The notes under the pieces were generated by a model that was not told the DNA's origin, did no database searches, and saw nothing but the letters and a program-made list of their open reading frames with translations. The position numbers were made by a program, and so were the translations under genes. Source: JANYCG01 sp031418395 (GTDB taxonomy: Bacteria; Pseudomonadota; Gammaproteobacteria; Burkholderiales; Burkholderiaceae_C). Taken from it: a stretch of 10,028 nt of DNA. Location: positions 1-10,028 of the forward strand of contig JANOXL010000075.1 of assembly GCA_031418395.1 (NCBI GenBank), written 5' to 3'. Of this stretch, positions 1-6,117 are shown one piece after another; the stretch's first letter is position 1, and every line of letters begins with the position of its first letter.

Positions 1-977
1 TTGGCGGCTTTCACCCACAGCGCCCATTTCTTGATTTCGGTGTCGATGGTTTTGGCCAATTGCGCGGAGTCTTGCACGTCCATGTCAATACCGGCAGCCT
101 GAAACTTGGCCTGCACGTCTGCCTTGCCCACTGTGCCCAGAAAGGCGCTTTGTACTTTGGCCAACACATCCGGTGGCACGTTGGCCGGTGCCATCAGGCC
201 AAACCAGGCGCTCACCGCATAGTCTTTGACATTGTCACCAATGGGCGGTACGGCAGGCGCTTTGCCCGCACGCCGCGCCGTTGTCACGCCCAGGCCGCGC
301 ATACGACCCCCGTTCATTTGCGAGACGGCGTTGCCGACATCGGCAAAGGCAAACTGGATCTGGCCACCGAGCAAGTCCGTCAAGGCCGGTGGTATGCCTT
401 TATAAGGCACGCTCACCACGTCCAAGCCAGCCATATTACCCAACATGGCGGCTGACACCAGCGAGCCCGACGAGCCGTGCCCATAGGCCAGTTTGCCAGG
501 ATTGGCTTTGGCGTAGGTGATGAATTCCTTCATATCTTTGGCCGGGAACTCGGTTTTTACCATCAGGATAAAACCGGTCTCGCCAATTTTTCCGATAGGT
601 GTGAAGTCTTTCACCGGGTCGTAATTCAGCTTTTTATACAGGCTGACGTTCGCCGCCTGGGTGGTGCTGGTGGTTACCAAAAAGGTGTAGCCATCACCCG
701 CCGCAGCCTTGACCGCCTCCGCCCCCAAAATGCCATTGGCCCCGGCCTTGTTTTCCACATTGATCGGCTGGCCCAAGGCGTCTCCCATGGCCTGCGCCAG
801 AATGCGGCCCACAGAATCGGTGGCGCTGCCGGCCGGGAAAGGCACCACAAACCGGATCGGTTTGTTCGGGTAGGCCTGCGCCGCCGCAGGCAGGCTGGCC
901 GAGAGGGCCATCAAGCCCAGCCCCACACCGGCCATAGCCCGCCCCCAAATTTTTGAAAACAAATGTGTCATGCCCAT
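1..977 (-). CDS. Bug/TctC-family tripartite tricarboxylate transporter substrate-binding protein (3' end cut by window)
   Basis: Periplasmic solute-binding protein of the Bug (TctC) family, which captures organic acids for a TctAB-type carrier or for sensing; the ligand cannot be read from sequence. 325 codons are visible without a stop, and the family is usually about 320-330 residues, so only the last few residues are missing. Residues 1-35 are a Sec signal peptide (hydrophobic core, cleavage likely after AQA). Next comes the family's N-terminal signature YPNKPIRFVVPFPAG, then GANGILGAEAV, DGYT and the VPYKG region. ATG 977 is preferred because AAGG lies 7 bases upstream; the alternative ATG 971 forms an ATGA overlap with the stop of the ligase gene. 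Either way the two genes overlap and are probably translationally coupled. No tctA or tctB is visible. Orphan Bug proteins next to catabolic genes are common in this group, so a link to the ligase's substrate is inferred. Confidence 0.9.
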   Translation of the reverse strand, partial: MGMTHLFSKIWGRAMAGVGLGLMALSASLPAAAQAYPNKPIRFVVPFPAGSATDSVGRILAQAMGDALGQPINVENKAGANGILGAEAVKAAAGDGYTFLVTTSTTQAANVSLYKKLNYDPVKDFTPIGKIGETGFILMVKTEFPAKDMKEFITYAKANPGKLAYGHGSSGSLVSAAMLGNMAGLDVVSVPYKGIPPALTDLLGGQIQFAFADVGNAVSQMNGGRMRGLGVTTARRAGKAPAVPPIGDNVKDYAVSAWFGLMAPANVPPDVLAKVQSAFLGTVGKADVQAKFQAAGIDMDVQDSAQLAKTIDTEIKKWALWVKAA

Positions 978-2674
978 ACCACTGCCTTTCTTTGATTTGA
1001 CCAAGCTTCATATTGATTTGCGTAAGCGTCTTCGACCTTGTTGCGTTTGACCTTGAAGGTCGGTGTAACAAAGCCGTTCTCGGGTGACCAGGTGGTCGCC
1101 ACCACCGCGACAAAGTCGAGTTTCTCATGCGCTTCGAGCTGCGCGTTCACAGTTTTGAGGTGCGCTGCGAAGGACTCGGCAATCGCGGCTTTACCGTCAG
1201 CACTTTGTGCACGGGCCTGTGCGTCCGCCGACAACATCACCACCGCCAGCGGCTGGGCCAGGTTGGCACCTGTTACTGCGCAGGCTTCGATGTCAGGATG
1301 GGTCACGAGCAGGTCTTCCACTGGCGCGGGGGCAACATATTTGCCTTTACTGGTTTTGAAAATATCTTTCACGCGGCCCGTGATTTTGAGGCAACCATCC
1401 CCGCCGACCGCGCCTTTGTCGCCTGTACGCAGCCAGCCGTCTGCGGTGAAGGTGGCCGCTGTTTGCACCGGGTCTTTGTAATAACCCATCATCAGGCAGG
1501 GCGCGCGCATCTGGATCTCACCAGAGTCTTTGTCGATGCGGCTCTCCACGCCGTCATAGGCCAAGCCCACCGTGCCGGGCCGGAACGTGCCGGGCAGCGT
1601 GCCGTGCGAGACACCGCTGTTTTCCGTCATGCCGTACACCTCGATCAGATCCAGCCCCAAGTCGCGGTACCAGCGCAACATGTCAGGCGGCATGGGGGCC
1701 GCGCCACCGGCAGCCAGACGGCAATTGCCCAGGCCCAAACCTTTGAGAATTTTCTTGCGCACGATGCCGCCCACGATGGGGAGCGAGAGCAGAAAGTTGA
1801 GTTTGCTCGGCGCAAATTTGCTATGAACACCTTGCTGGAACTTCACCCACAAGCGCGGCACCGAGAAAAACACGGTGGGCTGCGCCCGCTGCAAATCCTG
1901 CACAAAGGTATCCAGCGACTCGGCAAAGAAGATGTGGCTGCCGTAAGTCAAGGCACCTTGTTCGATCAACATGCGCTCGGCCACATGGGCCAGCGGCAGG
2001 TAAGACAAGAGTTGATCGCTGCTGTTCATCTCGACTCGGCCCTTGGCGGTGGCGCTTTTGAGCCCCCAGGCCATGGCATTGAACTTGTGCATCACGCCCT
2101 TGGGGTTACCGGTAGTGCCCGAGGTGTAGATGATGGTGCAAAGCTCTTCGCCATCCCGCGCAGGCTCCCCTTCCATGGGCTGATTGGTCGAAATCAACGA
2201 GTCCCAGGGCGTGGCTGTCAGGTTTTCTGGCGCGAGCGGCAGGCTGATGAGCGGCACACCGGTCGGCACGCCGTCTTTGAGTGCGCCGACGTCATCGAGT
2301 TTGCCGACAAAACACGCGCGAGCCTCGCTGTGTTCCAGGATATACCGCAGAGCCTGGCCGTTGAAGGTGGGGTAGATCGGCACCGAGACGTAACCGGCCA
2401 TCCAGATCGCCAAATCGGCCAATATCCAGTGCGCGCTGTTTTTACCGAGGATCGCAACGGTGCTGCCTTGCGGCCAGCCCTGGGCCGCGCCTTGTGCTTT
2501 GAGCCAACTTGCCACGCGCCGCGCTTCGTCACCGGCTTGCCGCCAGGTGATGTCCTGCGCCGCGCCGCCGCCGGTGGGTTGGGTCAAAAACACTTTGTCA
2601 GGCTGCGATTTTTCCCAGCGGTAAAAGCAGGGCAGTTGCAGCTCACTGGGCGACAGGGTGATTGCGGCGGCCAT
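968..2674 (-). CDS. AMP-forming long-chain-type acyl-CoA synthetase (COG1022-like)
   Basis: 568-residue member of the ANL superfamily. It activates a carboxylic acid with ATP to an acyl-adenylate and transfers it to CoA in the cytoplasm. Motifs seen in order are the P-loop YTSGTTGNPKGVM (about 183-195), LSYLPLAHVAERM (about 223-235), EVYGMTENSG (345-354), WLRTGD (414-419), the hinge GRVKDIFKTSKGKYVAP (433-449) and a C-terminal TPTFKVKRNKVED containing the lysine expected to catalyse adenylation. The size and the PTFKVKR ending fit the long-chain fatty acyl-CoA synthetase branch, but chain length or aromatic specificity cannot be settled from sequence. ATG 2674 is supported by AGGAG 7 bases upstream. 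The gene runs directly into the downstream Bug-type binding-protein gene, with its stop codon inside that gene's start region. This implies a two-gene uptake-plus-activation unit (inference). Confidence 0.93.
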   Translation of the reverse strand: MAAAITLSPSELQLPCFYRWEKSQPDKVFLTQPTGGGAAQDITWRQAGDEARRVASWLKAQGAAQGWPQGSTVAILGKNSAHWILADLAIWMAGYVSVPIYPTFNGQALRYILEHSEARACFVGKLDDVGALKDGVPTGVPLISLPLAPENLTATPWDSLISTNQPMEGEPARDGEELCTIIYTSGTTGNPKGVMHKFNAMAWGLKSATAKGRVEMNSSDQLLSYLPLAHVAERMLIEQGALTYGSHIFFAESLDTFVQDLQRAQPTVFFSVPRLWVKFQQGVHSKFAPSKLNFLLSLPIVGGIVRKKILKGLGLGNCRLAAGGAAPMPPDMLRWYRDLGLDLIEVYGMTENSGVSHGTLPGTFRPGTVGLAYDGVESRIDKDSGEIQMRAPCLMMGYYKDPVQTAATFTADGWLRTGDKGAVGGDGCLKITGRVKDIFKTSKGKYVAPAPVEDLLVTHPDIEACAVTGANLAQPLAVVMLSADAQARAQSADGKAAIAESFAAHLKTVNAQLEAHEKLDFVAVVATTWSPENGFVTPTFKVKRNKVEDAYANQYEAWSNQRKAVVWA

Positions 2675-2754
2675 GGGAACTCTCCTGTGGTTGGATTGGT
2701 GTTGCCAAGCACGCGTACGTCGCCTGGAAGCCCAGCAAGTTTAGCCCGTTGCTC

Positions 2755-2773
2755 GCAGCTTGCGGCAAGCTGC
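2755..2773 (-). terminator. Hairpin downstream of the sulfurtransferase gene (weak terminator candidate)
   Basis: A perfect 8-bp inverted repeat with a 3-base loop (GCAGCTTG/CAAGCTGC) lies between the sulfurtransferase stop and the acyl-CoA ligase start. No T-run follows on the minus strand, so it is not a canonical intrinsic terminator. It may attenuate read-through or stabilise the 3' end of the upstream message. Confidence 0.3.
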
Positions 2774-2792
2774 GCCTGGCCGTCGCCCAGAT

Positions 2793-2813
2793 GGCCCTGA
2801 TCGCATCAGGCCC
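2793..2813 (-). terminator. Second hairpin downstream of the sulfurtransferase gene
   Basis: Imperfect inverted repeat GGCCCTGAT/ATCAGGCCC around the 3-base loop CGC, with one mismatch in nine pairs. It starts about 17 bases after the sulfurtransferase stop codon in the direction of transcription. No T-tract follows. Together with the hairpin at 2755-2773 it suggests a transcript boundary between the two genes, but the evidence is only structural. Confidence 0.3.
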
Positions 2814-2829
2814 ACCCTGCGTTTGTCGT

Positions 2830-3744
2830 TCAACTTCGCGCGACAGGCCGGGTTGCGTCACTGCACCATTCACTCCAACTGCCCGCATACAGGCCGCTGC
2901 GGCCCAGGCCTGCGATTTCCATAGCCAGCAGATTGGGTATCGCACTCACGCCACTGCCGCAGTGGTGAACCACGGTGGCCGGGTCGCGGCCCGCGAGCAG
3001 GGCTTCAAACTCGGCCTTTAAAACCGCTGCCGGTTTGAATTTGCCATCTGTGCCGATGTTCTGTGCAAACGGCCGGTTCAAGGCGCCCGGAATGTGGCCG
3101 GCCACAGGGTCCAGCGGTTCGACTTCACCCCTGAAGCGCGGCGCGGCACGGGCGTCGATCAAGGTTTGGGTGGGGCGGCCCAAGTTGGATGCTACTGTTT
3201 TAGTAGCAACAAGTGCATTTAATTCGAGACCTGGAGCATAGTTTTTCTCAAAATTCTCTGGGGCGGATAAAAAATTAACACCCTTGTTAACACTACTGCC
3301 CACATCCCCATTCGCATCTTTGTCAACAGGCTCACTCGCCGCCCAGGCCTGCATTCCGCCGTCCAAAACTGCCACGTTCTCGTGGCCCACCCACTTGAGC
3401 ATCCACCACAGGCGACCGCAATAGTTTGCGCCTTGACGGTCATACACCACCGCCTGCTGGTCGTTTGAAAATCCGATTGAGCCGAGCCAGGCTGCGAACT
3501 TCTCGCGTGTGGGCAAGGGGTGGCGCCCGCCGTTCACTCCCGCGCCGGTTTTGTCGCTCAAATGGCGATCCAGATGCACATACACCGAACCCGGAATGTG
3601 TGACGCCAGGTAGGCGGCTTCGCCCGCCGCCGGGTTCATTAAATCGAAGCTGCAATCGAACACCATCAAGGGCGCGTTGGCGGATTTCAGCGCTGTGAGT
3701 TGCTTGACGGAGATGAGGGTGGTGTATCGTGTTGGGTCGGCCAT
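2830..3744 (-). CDS. Two-domain rhodanese / 3-mercaptopyruvate sulfurtransferase, with a repeat-derived linker
   Basis: Cytoplasmic sulfurtransferase that moves sulfane sulfur from 3-mercaptopyruvate or thiosulfate onto an acceptor through a catalytic cysteine persulfide. With the start at 3744 it is 304 residues (E. coli SseA has 281). Residues about 8-132 form the inactive N-terminal rhodanese fold (FDCSFDL, GHIPGS-like ASHIPGS, VVYDRQGANYCGRLWW, LDGG). Residues about 195-300 form the active domain (LIDARAAPRFRGE, GHIPGA, HHCGSGVSA with Cys262, WSEW). The CGSGVSA loop resembles the CGSGVTA of mercaptopyruvate sulfurtransferases rather than the CRKGVT of rhodaneses. Start 3744 was chosen because GGAG lies 6 bases upstream; an in-frame ATG at 3780 would add 12 residues without a convincing ribosome-binding site. 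Oddity: residues about 151-185 of the inter-domain linker are encoded by an AT-rich stretch (3190-3292) that matches a non-coding repeat at 6118-6233. Confidence 0.9.
   Translation of the reverse strand: MADPTRYTTLISVKQLTALKSANAPLMVFDCSFDLMNPAAGEAAYLASHIPGSVYVHLDRHLSDKTGAGVNGGRHPLPTREKFAAWLGSIGFSNDQQAVVYDRQGANYCGRLWWMLKWVGHENVAVLDGGMQAWAASEPVDKDANGDVGSSVNKGVNFLSAPENFEKNYAPGLELNALVATKTVASNLGRPTQTLIDARAAPRFRGEVEPLDPVAGHIPGALNRPFAQNIGTDGKFKPAAVLKAEFEALLAGRDPATVVHHCGSGVSAIPNLLAMEIAGLGRSGLYAGSWSEWCSDATRPVARS
3190..3292 (-). repeat. AT-rich dispersed repeat, copy 1 (inside the sulfurtransferase gene)
   Basis: An AT-rich island within a GC-rich gene. Positions 3190-3232 match the reverse complement of 6191-6233 at 33 of 43 ungapped positions, including the 11-base run ATTCGAGACCT. 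Beyond that, TTTTTCTCAAAATTC and the palindromic TTAACACCCTTGTTAACA (3275-3292) recur in the same order as in the other copy, with gaps. The end at 3190-3208 is a perfect 7-bp hairpin (TGCTACT/AGTAGCA, 5-base loop). The element lies in the sulfurtransferase reading frame without any stop and supplies most of the inter-domain linker. The copies have diverged, so insertion is probably not recent. Confidence 0.7.
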
Positions 3745-3891
3745 GGTGGGCTCCAAAGAAGGGTGTCCGTAAATTGTCATTCCATTTCCAAATCATTCGT
3801 GAAGTAGGCGCGTCGACGAAGACAGTGCTTTGGCACGGCTAGCGTACGGCGAGCAAAGGCAACGACCTGCACGGATGATTTGGGAATGGGA

Positions 3892-4797
3892 TCAGCGTTG
3901 CTCTTCGTGATTGTCCGGTATGGCGCGGTGCGTCAGCATGGTGGCCGCAATGCCGCTGGCCACAATCAGGGCCATACCCAGCCAGCCCATGAGCGGAATC
4001 TCGTCGCCAAATAAGAGCAACCCGTAGATCGCTGCAAACACAATGCCCGAATACTGCAAATTGGCCGCCACCAAAGTCGGCCCCTGGCTGTAGGCGCGCG
4101 TCATGCACCATTGGCCCACCGAGGCGAGCAGCCCGATGGGGATGATCCACAAGGCCGCAGTCAAAGTCACCCGGCTCAGAGGCGTGATGCCCAGGTAGGC
4201 CACACAGGCCAAGCCACCCAGCGTTGTGCCCAGGGCGAAATAAAACACCACCCGCGTGGCCGGTTCACCCACCCGCGCCAGCGCCGTCACCTGCAAATAG
4301 GCCAGCGCAGCGCCCACGCCCGAGAGCAGACCAATCAAACCGGCGAAGACCTGGTTTTGCGCAATGGTAGGGCGCAAGAGCATCACCACGCCGACAAACG
4401 CTGCCAGCACGGTGAGCACCAAAGCGCCCTGGTTCTGGCTCTGCGTGCGGCTCTGGGCATTTGTGCCGACCAGCGCGCCGCCGACCAGAAACGCCGCAAT
4501 CCATACGCCGCTCATGTAATTCAGCGTCATCGCGGTGGCCAGTGGCAAAAAGGCAATGCCGTAAAACCACGCGGCCATCGACACCGTGCCCACAAAAGTG
4601 CGCCAGGCGTGCATGGCTGGCACCGGTGTTTTGATCGGAATGCCCCGCGCGCGCATGATCGCTGCGGTAAAAATGATGCTGACCAGACCCCGGTAAAACA
4701 GCAACTCGCCCACGTTGAAGCTGCCCGACGCCACCTTGATGCCGACGCCCATGGTGGCAAACAAAAGCGAGGCGAGGATCATCCAGAGGGCTTGCAT
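3892..4797 (-). CDS. EamA/DMT-superfamily permease (10-TMS)
   Basis: 301-residue inner-membrane protein of the drug/metabolite transporter superfamily, built from two EamA repeats (about residues 3-142 and 150-290) with ten predicted hydrophobic helices. Family hallmarks visible are an early glycine-containing helix after the start, ELLFYRGLVS near residues 31-40, AWFYGIAFLPLATAMTL (76-92) in repeat 1, and the matching WCMTRAYSQGPTLVAANLQYSGIVFAAIYGLLLFGD region (230-265) in repeat 2. Members export or import small metabolites such as amino acids, nucleotide precursors or cofactors; the substrate here cannot be inferred. A hydrophilic Gln/Ser-rich loop (112-123) separates helices 4 and 5. The start at 4797 has no clear Shine-Dalgarno sequence. 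It lies 147 bases upstream of the sulfurtransferase gene on the same strand, with no obvious functional link. The palindromic repeat at 4876-4982 lies immediately upstream and may have displaced its native promoter. Confidence 0.88.
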   Translation of the reverse strand: MQALWMILASLLFATMGVGIKVASGSFNVGELLFYRGLVSIIFTAAIMRARGIPIKTPVPAMHAWRTFVGTVSMAAWFYGIAFLPLATAMTLNYMSGVWIAAFLVGGALVGTNAQSRTQSQNQGALVLTVLAAFVGVVMLLRPTIAQNQVFAGLIGLLSGVGAALAYLQVTALARVGEPATRVVFYFALGTTLGGLACVAYLGITPLSRVTLTAALWIIPIGLLASVGQWCMTRAYSQGPTLVAANLQYSGIVFAAIYGLLLFGDEIPLMGWLGMALIVASGIAATMLTHRAIPDNHEEQR

Positions 4798-4875
4798 GGG
4801 CTATTTTGAATTTCTGAGTAGGCGGCGGCAGGGTTCACTGGCCGATTGGCGCGCTTCGAGTTTAAAGGCCGTCAG

Positions 4876-4982
4876 CCCCCACCCAAGCGCCCCGCCGCCG
4901 CTCCTCCATACGTCGCAGGCGTGTCGCTATCCGCGACACTGGCGCCTAAAGTCGTCGGGACGGCGGGGCGCTTGAGTGGGGG
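4876..4982 (+). repeat. Long palindromic GC-rich repeat, left copy (inverted relative to 5870-5983)
   Basis: Imperfect palindrome of 107 bases. The outer arms 4876-4897 and 4961-4982 pair at 21 of 22 positions. An inner hairpin GTGTCGC/GCGACAC with a 5-base loop sits at 4921-4939, extended by AGGC/GCCT at 4917-4920 and 4944-4947. Its central 86 bases (4886-4971) match the reverse complement of 5887-5972 at 83 of 86 positions without gaps. The unpaired arm carrying CTCCTCCATACGTCGC faces away from the enclosed gene in both copies. The repeat lies between the EamA permease start and the orphan gene at 5072. Confidence 0.92.
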
Positions 4983-5038
4983 CGAGGGGCGTCTAATTCA
5001 AGCGAGCAAATGGTCACATTCGACAACGTCTCGAGTTG

Positions 5039-5054
5039 CCCGTTAACCTACGGG
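5039..5054 (+). promoter_or_regulatory. Small hairpin just upstream of the orphan gene
   Basis: CCCGT and ACGGG form a 5-bp stem around a 6-base loop, ending 17 bases before the ATG at 5072. It is followed by AGGG (5061-5064), seven bases from the start codon, which is the probable ribosome-binding site. A TTGCCC-N16-TATAGG arrangement overlaps it but would place transcription initiation almost at the start codon, so promoter status is weak. Confidence 0.3.
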
Positions 5055-5071
5055 ATCTATAGGGACTCCCA

Positions 5072-5725
5072 ATGAAATACATCGTTACGGGTCGTGTGCA
5101 TCCAGAGCGAGCCAATGTCAACATCGACCTTCCTCCAATGCATCCGATCGGAGGAGGCCAGATTCTTGTGCGCTGCGAAGCCTCACAACTTACAGTTGTT
5201 CTGACCGATCAACCGATCGAGGGCTACATTTCAGCGTTCATGCTTGCAGAGCATATTGCACAAGCGGCAGTTTCGGCCCTTGGATTTTCTTTGGCTACCG
5301 GCTATGTAGTGGAACTCGTTCAAGTCATTGAAGAATCAGGGGTGGTTCACATATTTGGTGTTCGGGCCCCTGATCTTGTATTTGAGCCGCATGAAGCAGT
5401 GTTTGCAGCTTCGGTGCAACTTGTAGGAAGTGATTTAGCCTTTCGAATGGCTGTTGCTGACTACGGAAATGCTTTACGTGACTCTTACAGATGTGCGTCA
5501 CTTTGCTTTCGTGCAATTGAAGCTATCAAATCCGGATTTGGACCTGGATCTGACAATGAGCAATGGAGTCGCATGCATGCTGCGCTCGGAACTTTACGTG
5601 AACCTATCGACACCACTGTGAAAAAATTTGCGGATGCAATCCGCCATGGCGATTGGGCCAACACTGTGCTAACAGATTCAGCGCAACGATTGGCAATGCT
5701 GAAGGTTACTCGGGATGTGCGGTAA
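5072..5725 (+). CDS. Orphan hypothetical protein, 217 aa, two-part alpha/beta architecture
   Basis: I do not recognise the family. The N-terminal half (about 1-120) reads as beta-rich, with alternating hydrophobic strands such as MKYIVTGRV, QILVRCEA, LTVVLTD and VVHIFGVRAPDLVF, plus one helix (FMLAEHIAQAAVSALGF). The C-terminal half (about 124-217) looks all-helical: ALRDSYRCASLCFRAIEAIKSGF, then an EQWSRMHAALGTLREPID helix, then KKFADAIRHGD. The combination of a CFRAIEAI helix, a tryptophan helix and an RHGD turn recalls uncharacterised HEPN-like helical bundles, but a canonical RX4-6H motif is not evident, so this is only a hint. There is no signal peptide or membrane segment; it is probably cytoplasmic. 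ATG 5072 has AGGG seven bases upstream. The gene stands alone, its G+C is visibly lower than its neighbours (near one half by eye), and inverted palindromic repeats enclose it, suggesting horizontal acquisition. Its stop codon lies in a 9-bp hairpin stem. Confidence 0.85.
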   Translation: MKYIVTGRVHPERANVNIDLPPMHPIGGGQILVRCEASQLTVVLTDQPIEGYISAFMLAEHIAQAAVSALGFSLATGYVVELVQVIEESGVVHIFGVRAPDLVFEPHEAVFAASVQLVGSDLAFRMAVADYGNALRDSYRCASLCFRAIEAIKSGFGPGSDNEQWSRMHAALGTLREPIDTTVKKFADAIRHGDWANTVLTDSAQRLAMLKVTRDVR

Positions 5726-5743
5726 CGATACCTACGTTACCGC
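5719..5743 (+). terminator. Hairpin spanning the orphan gene's stop codon
   Basis: GCGGTAACG (5719-5727) and CGTTACCGC (5735-5743) form a perfect 9-bp stem with a 7-base loop. The stop codon TAA (5723-5725) is inside the left arm. No T-run follows, so it is not a standard intrinsic terminator. It may be an mRNA 3'-end stabiliser, a protein-binding site, or an end structure of the surrounding unit. Confidence 0.4.
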
Positions 5744-5869
5744 CAGGCAGCGAAAAATCCAAGCATTTCACCAGGATGAACGATAGAAAGTATCGCCTTG
5801 CCCTTTGGTTTTGTGCTTGCCGATGTGAGAAGGGATAGGCCTCGCAATGAGCGCTCGGTGTCCTCCACC

Positions 5870-5983
5870 CTCCCGCGCCCAACCCTGCGCCCCGCCGTCC
5901 CTACGACTTTAGGCGCCAGTGTCGCGGACAGCGACACGCCCGCGACGTATGGAGGAGCGGCGGCGGGGCGCTGGGGTGGGTGC
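5870..5983 (-). repeat. Long palindromic GC-rich repeat, right copy (inverted relative to 4876-4982)
   Basis: Bases 5887-5972 are the reverse complement of 4886-4971 with three substitutions and no gaps. The outer arms GCGCCCCGCCG (5887-5897) and CGGCGGGGCGC (5961-5971) pair perfectly. The further flanks (CCCAACCC against GGGGTGGG) pair less well than in the left copy. The inner GTGTCGC/GCGACAC hairpin is intact; the loop differs by one base. Divergence at the outermost edges and near-identity in the core suggest the core is the conserved or mobile part. Confidence 0.9.
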
Positions 5984-6117
5984 CAGCGGCGGACGAGGAA
6001 ACGCGGCGGCAATTGGCCGCTTGTCTGGCAACCGGCTAAAGCGCAAAGGATTCAAGCGGAAACGGTCGCCTCGAACAGGATTTGCTACGAACCAGAGCGC
6101 GGAAAGGCCCCAAGTTC

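Larger units (their letters stand above)
4876..5983. mobile_element. Candidate palindrome-bounded insertion unit carrying one orphan gene
   Basis: Two nearly identical palindromic repeats in inverted orientation enclose about 915 bases holding a single plus-strand gene with lower G+C and different codon use from its neighbours. Flanking genes on both sides are ordinary GC-rich chromosomal genes on the opposite strand. No transposase, integrase or RAYT gene is inside, and no target-site duplication was recognised at the outer edges. The unit could be a non-autonomous mobile element mobilised in trans, or an older gene into whose flanks a dispersed repeat inserted twice. The boundaries given are those of the visible palindromes. 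Confidence 0.5.

Noticed and set aside
1127..2800. Long open frame of 557 codons on the plus strand
   Set aside because: It is antisense to the acyl-CoA ligase, which has complete family motifs. Its product is His/Arg-rich without any fold signature, as expected for a shadow frame in GC-rich DNA.
3745..3780. Upstream ATG at 3780 as start of the sulfurtransferase
   Set aside because: The 12 added residues do not resemble the family N-terminus and lack a clear ribosome-binding site, whereas ATG 3744 has GGAG six bases upstream.
4990..5006. GTCTAATTCAAGCG resembling part of an integron attC site
   Set aside because: No matching GTTRRRY/RYYYAAC pair with attC spacing is present, the flanking repeats are inverted instead of direct, and there is no integrase in view.
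4846..5046. Short plus-strand open frame sharing a 29-residue stretch with a minus-strand frame at 5737-6012
   Set aside because: The shared peptide is explained by the inverted nucleotide repeat. Neither frame has a good ribosome-binding site, and each runs across palindromic DNA; the silent-difference pattern is kept only as a finding.
5036..5063. TTGCCC-N16-TATAGG promoter for the orphan gene
   Set aside because: Both hexamers match only four of six positions, and initiation would fall almost on the start codon, leaving no leader for the observed AGGG ribosome-binding site.
4815..6020. Target-site duplication or further extension of the inverted repeats beyond the palindromes
   Set aside because: Outside the palindromes the flanks share only short words such as ATTGGC, not a convincing direct duplication or continued inverted homology.
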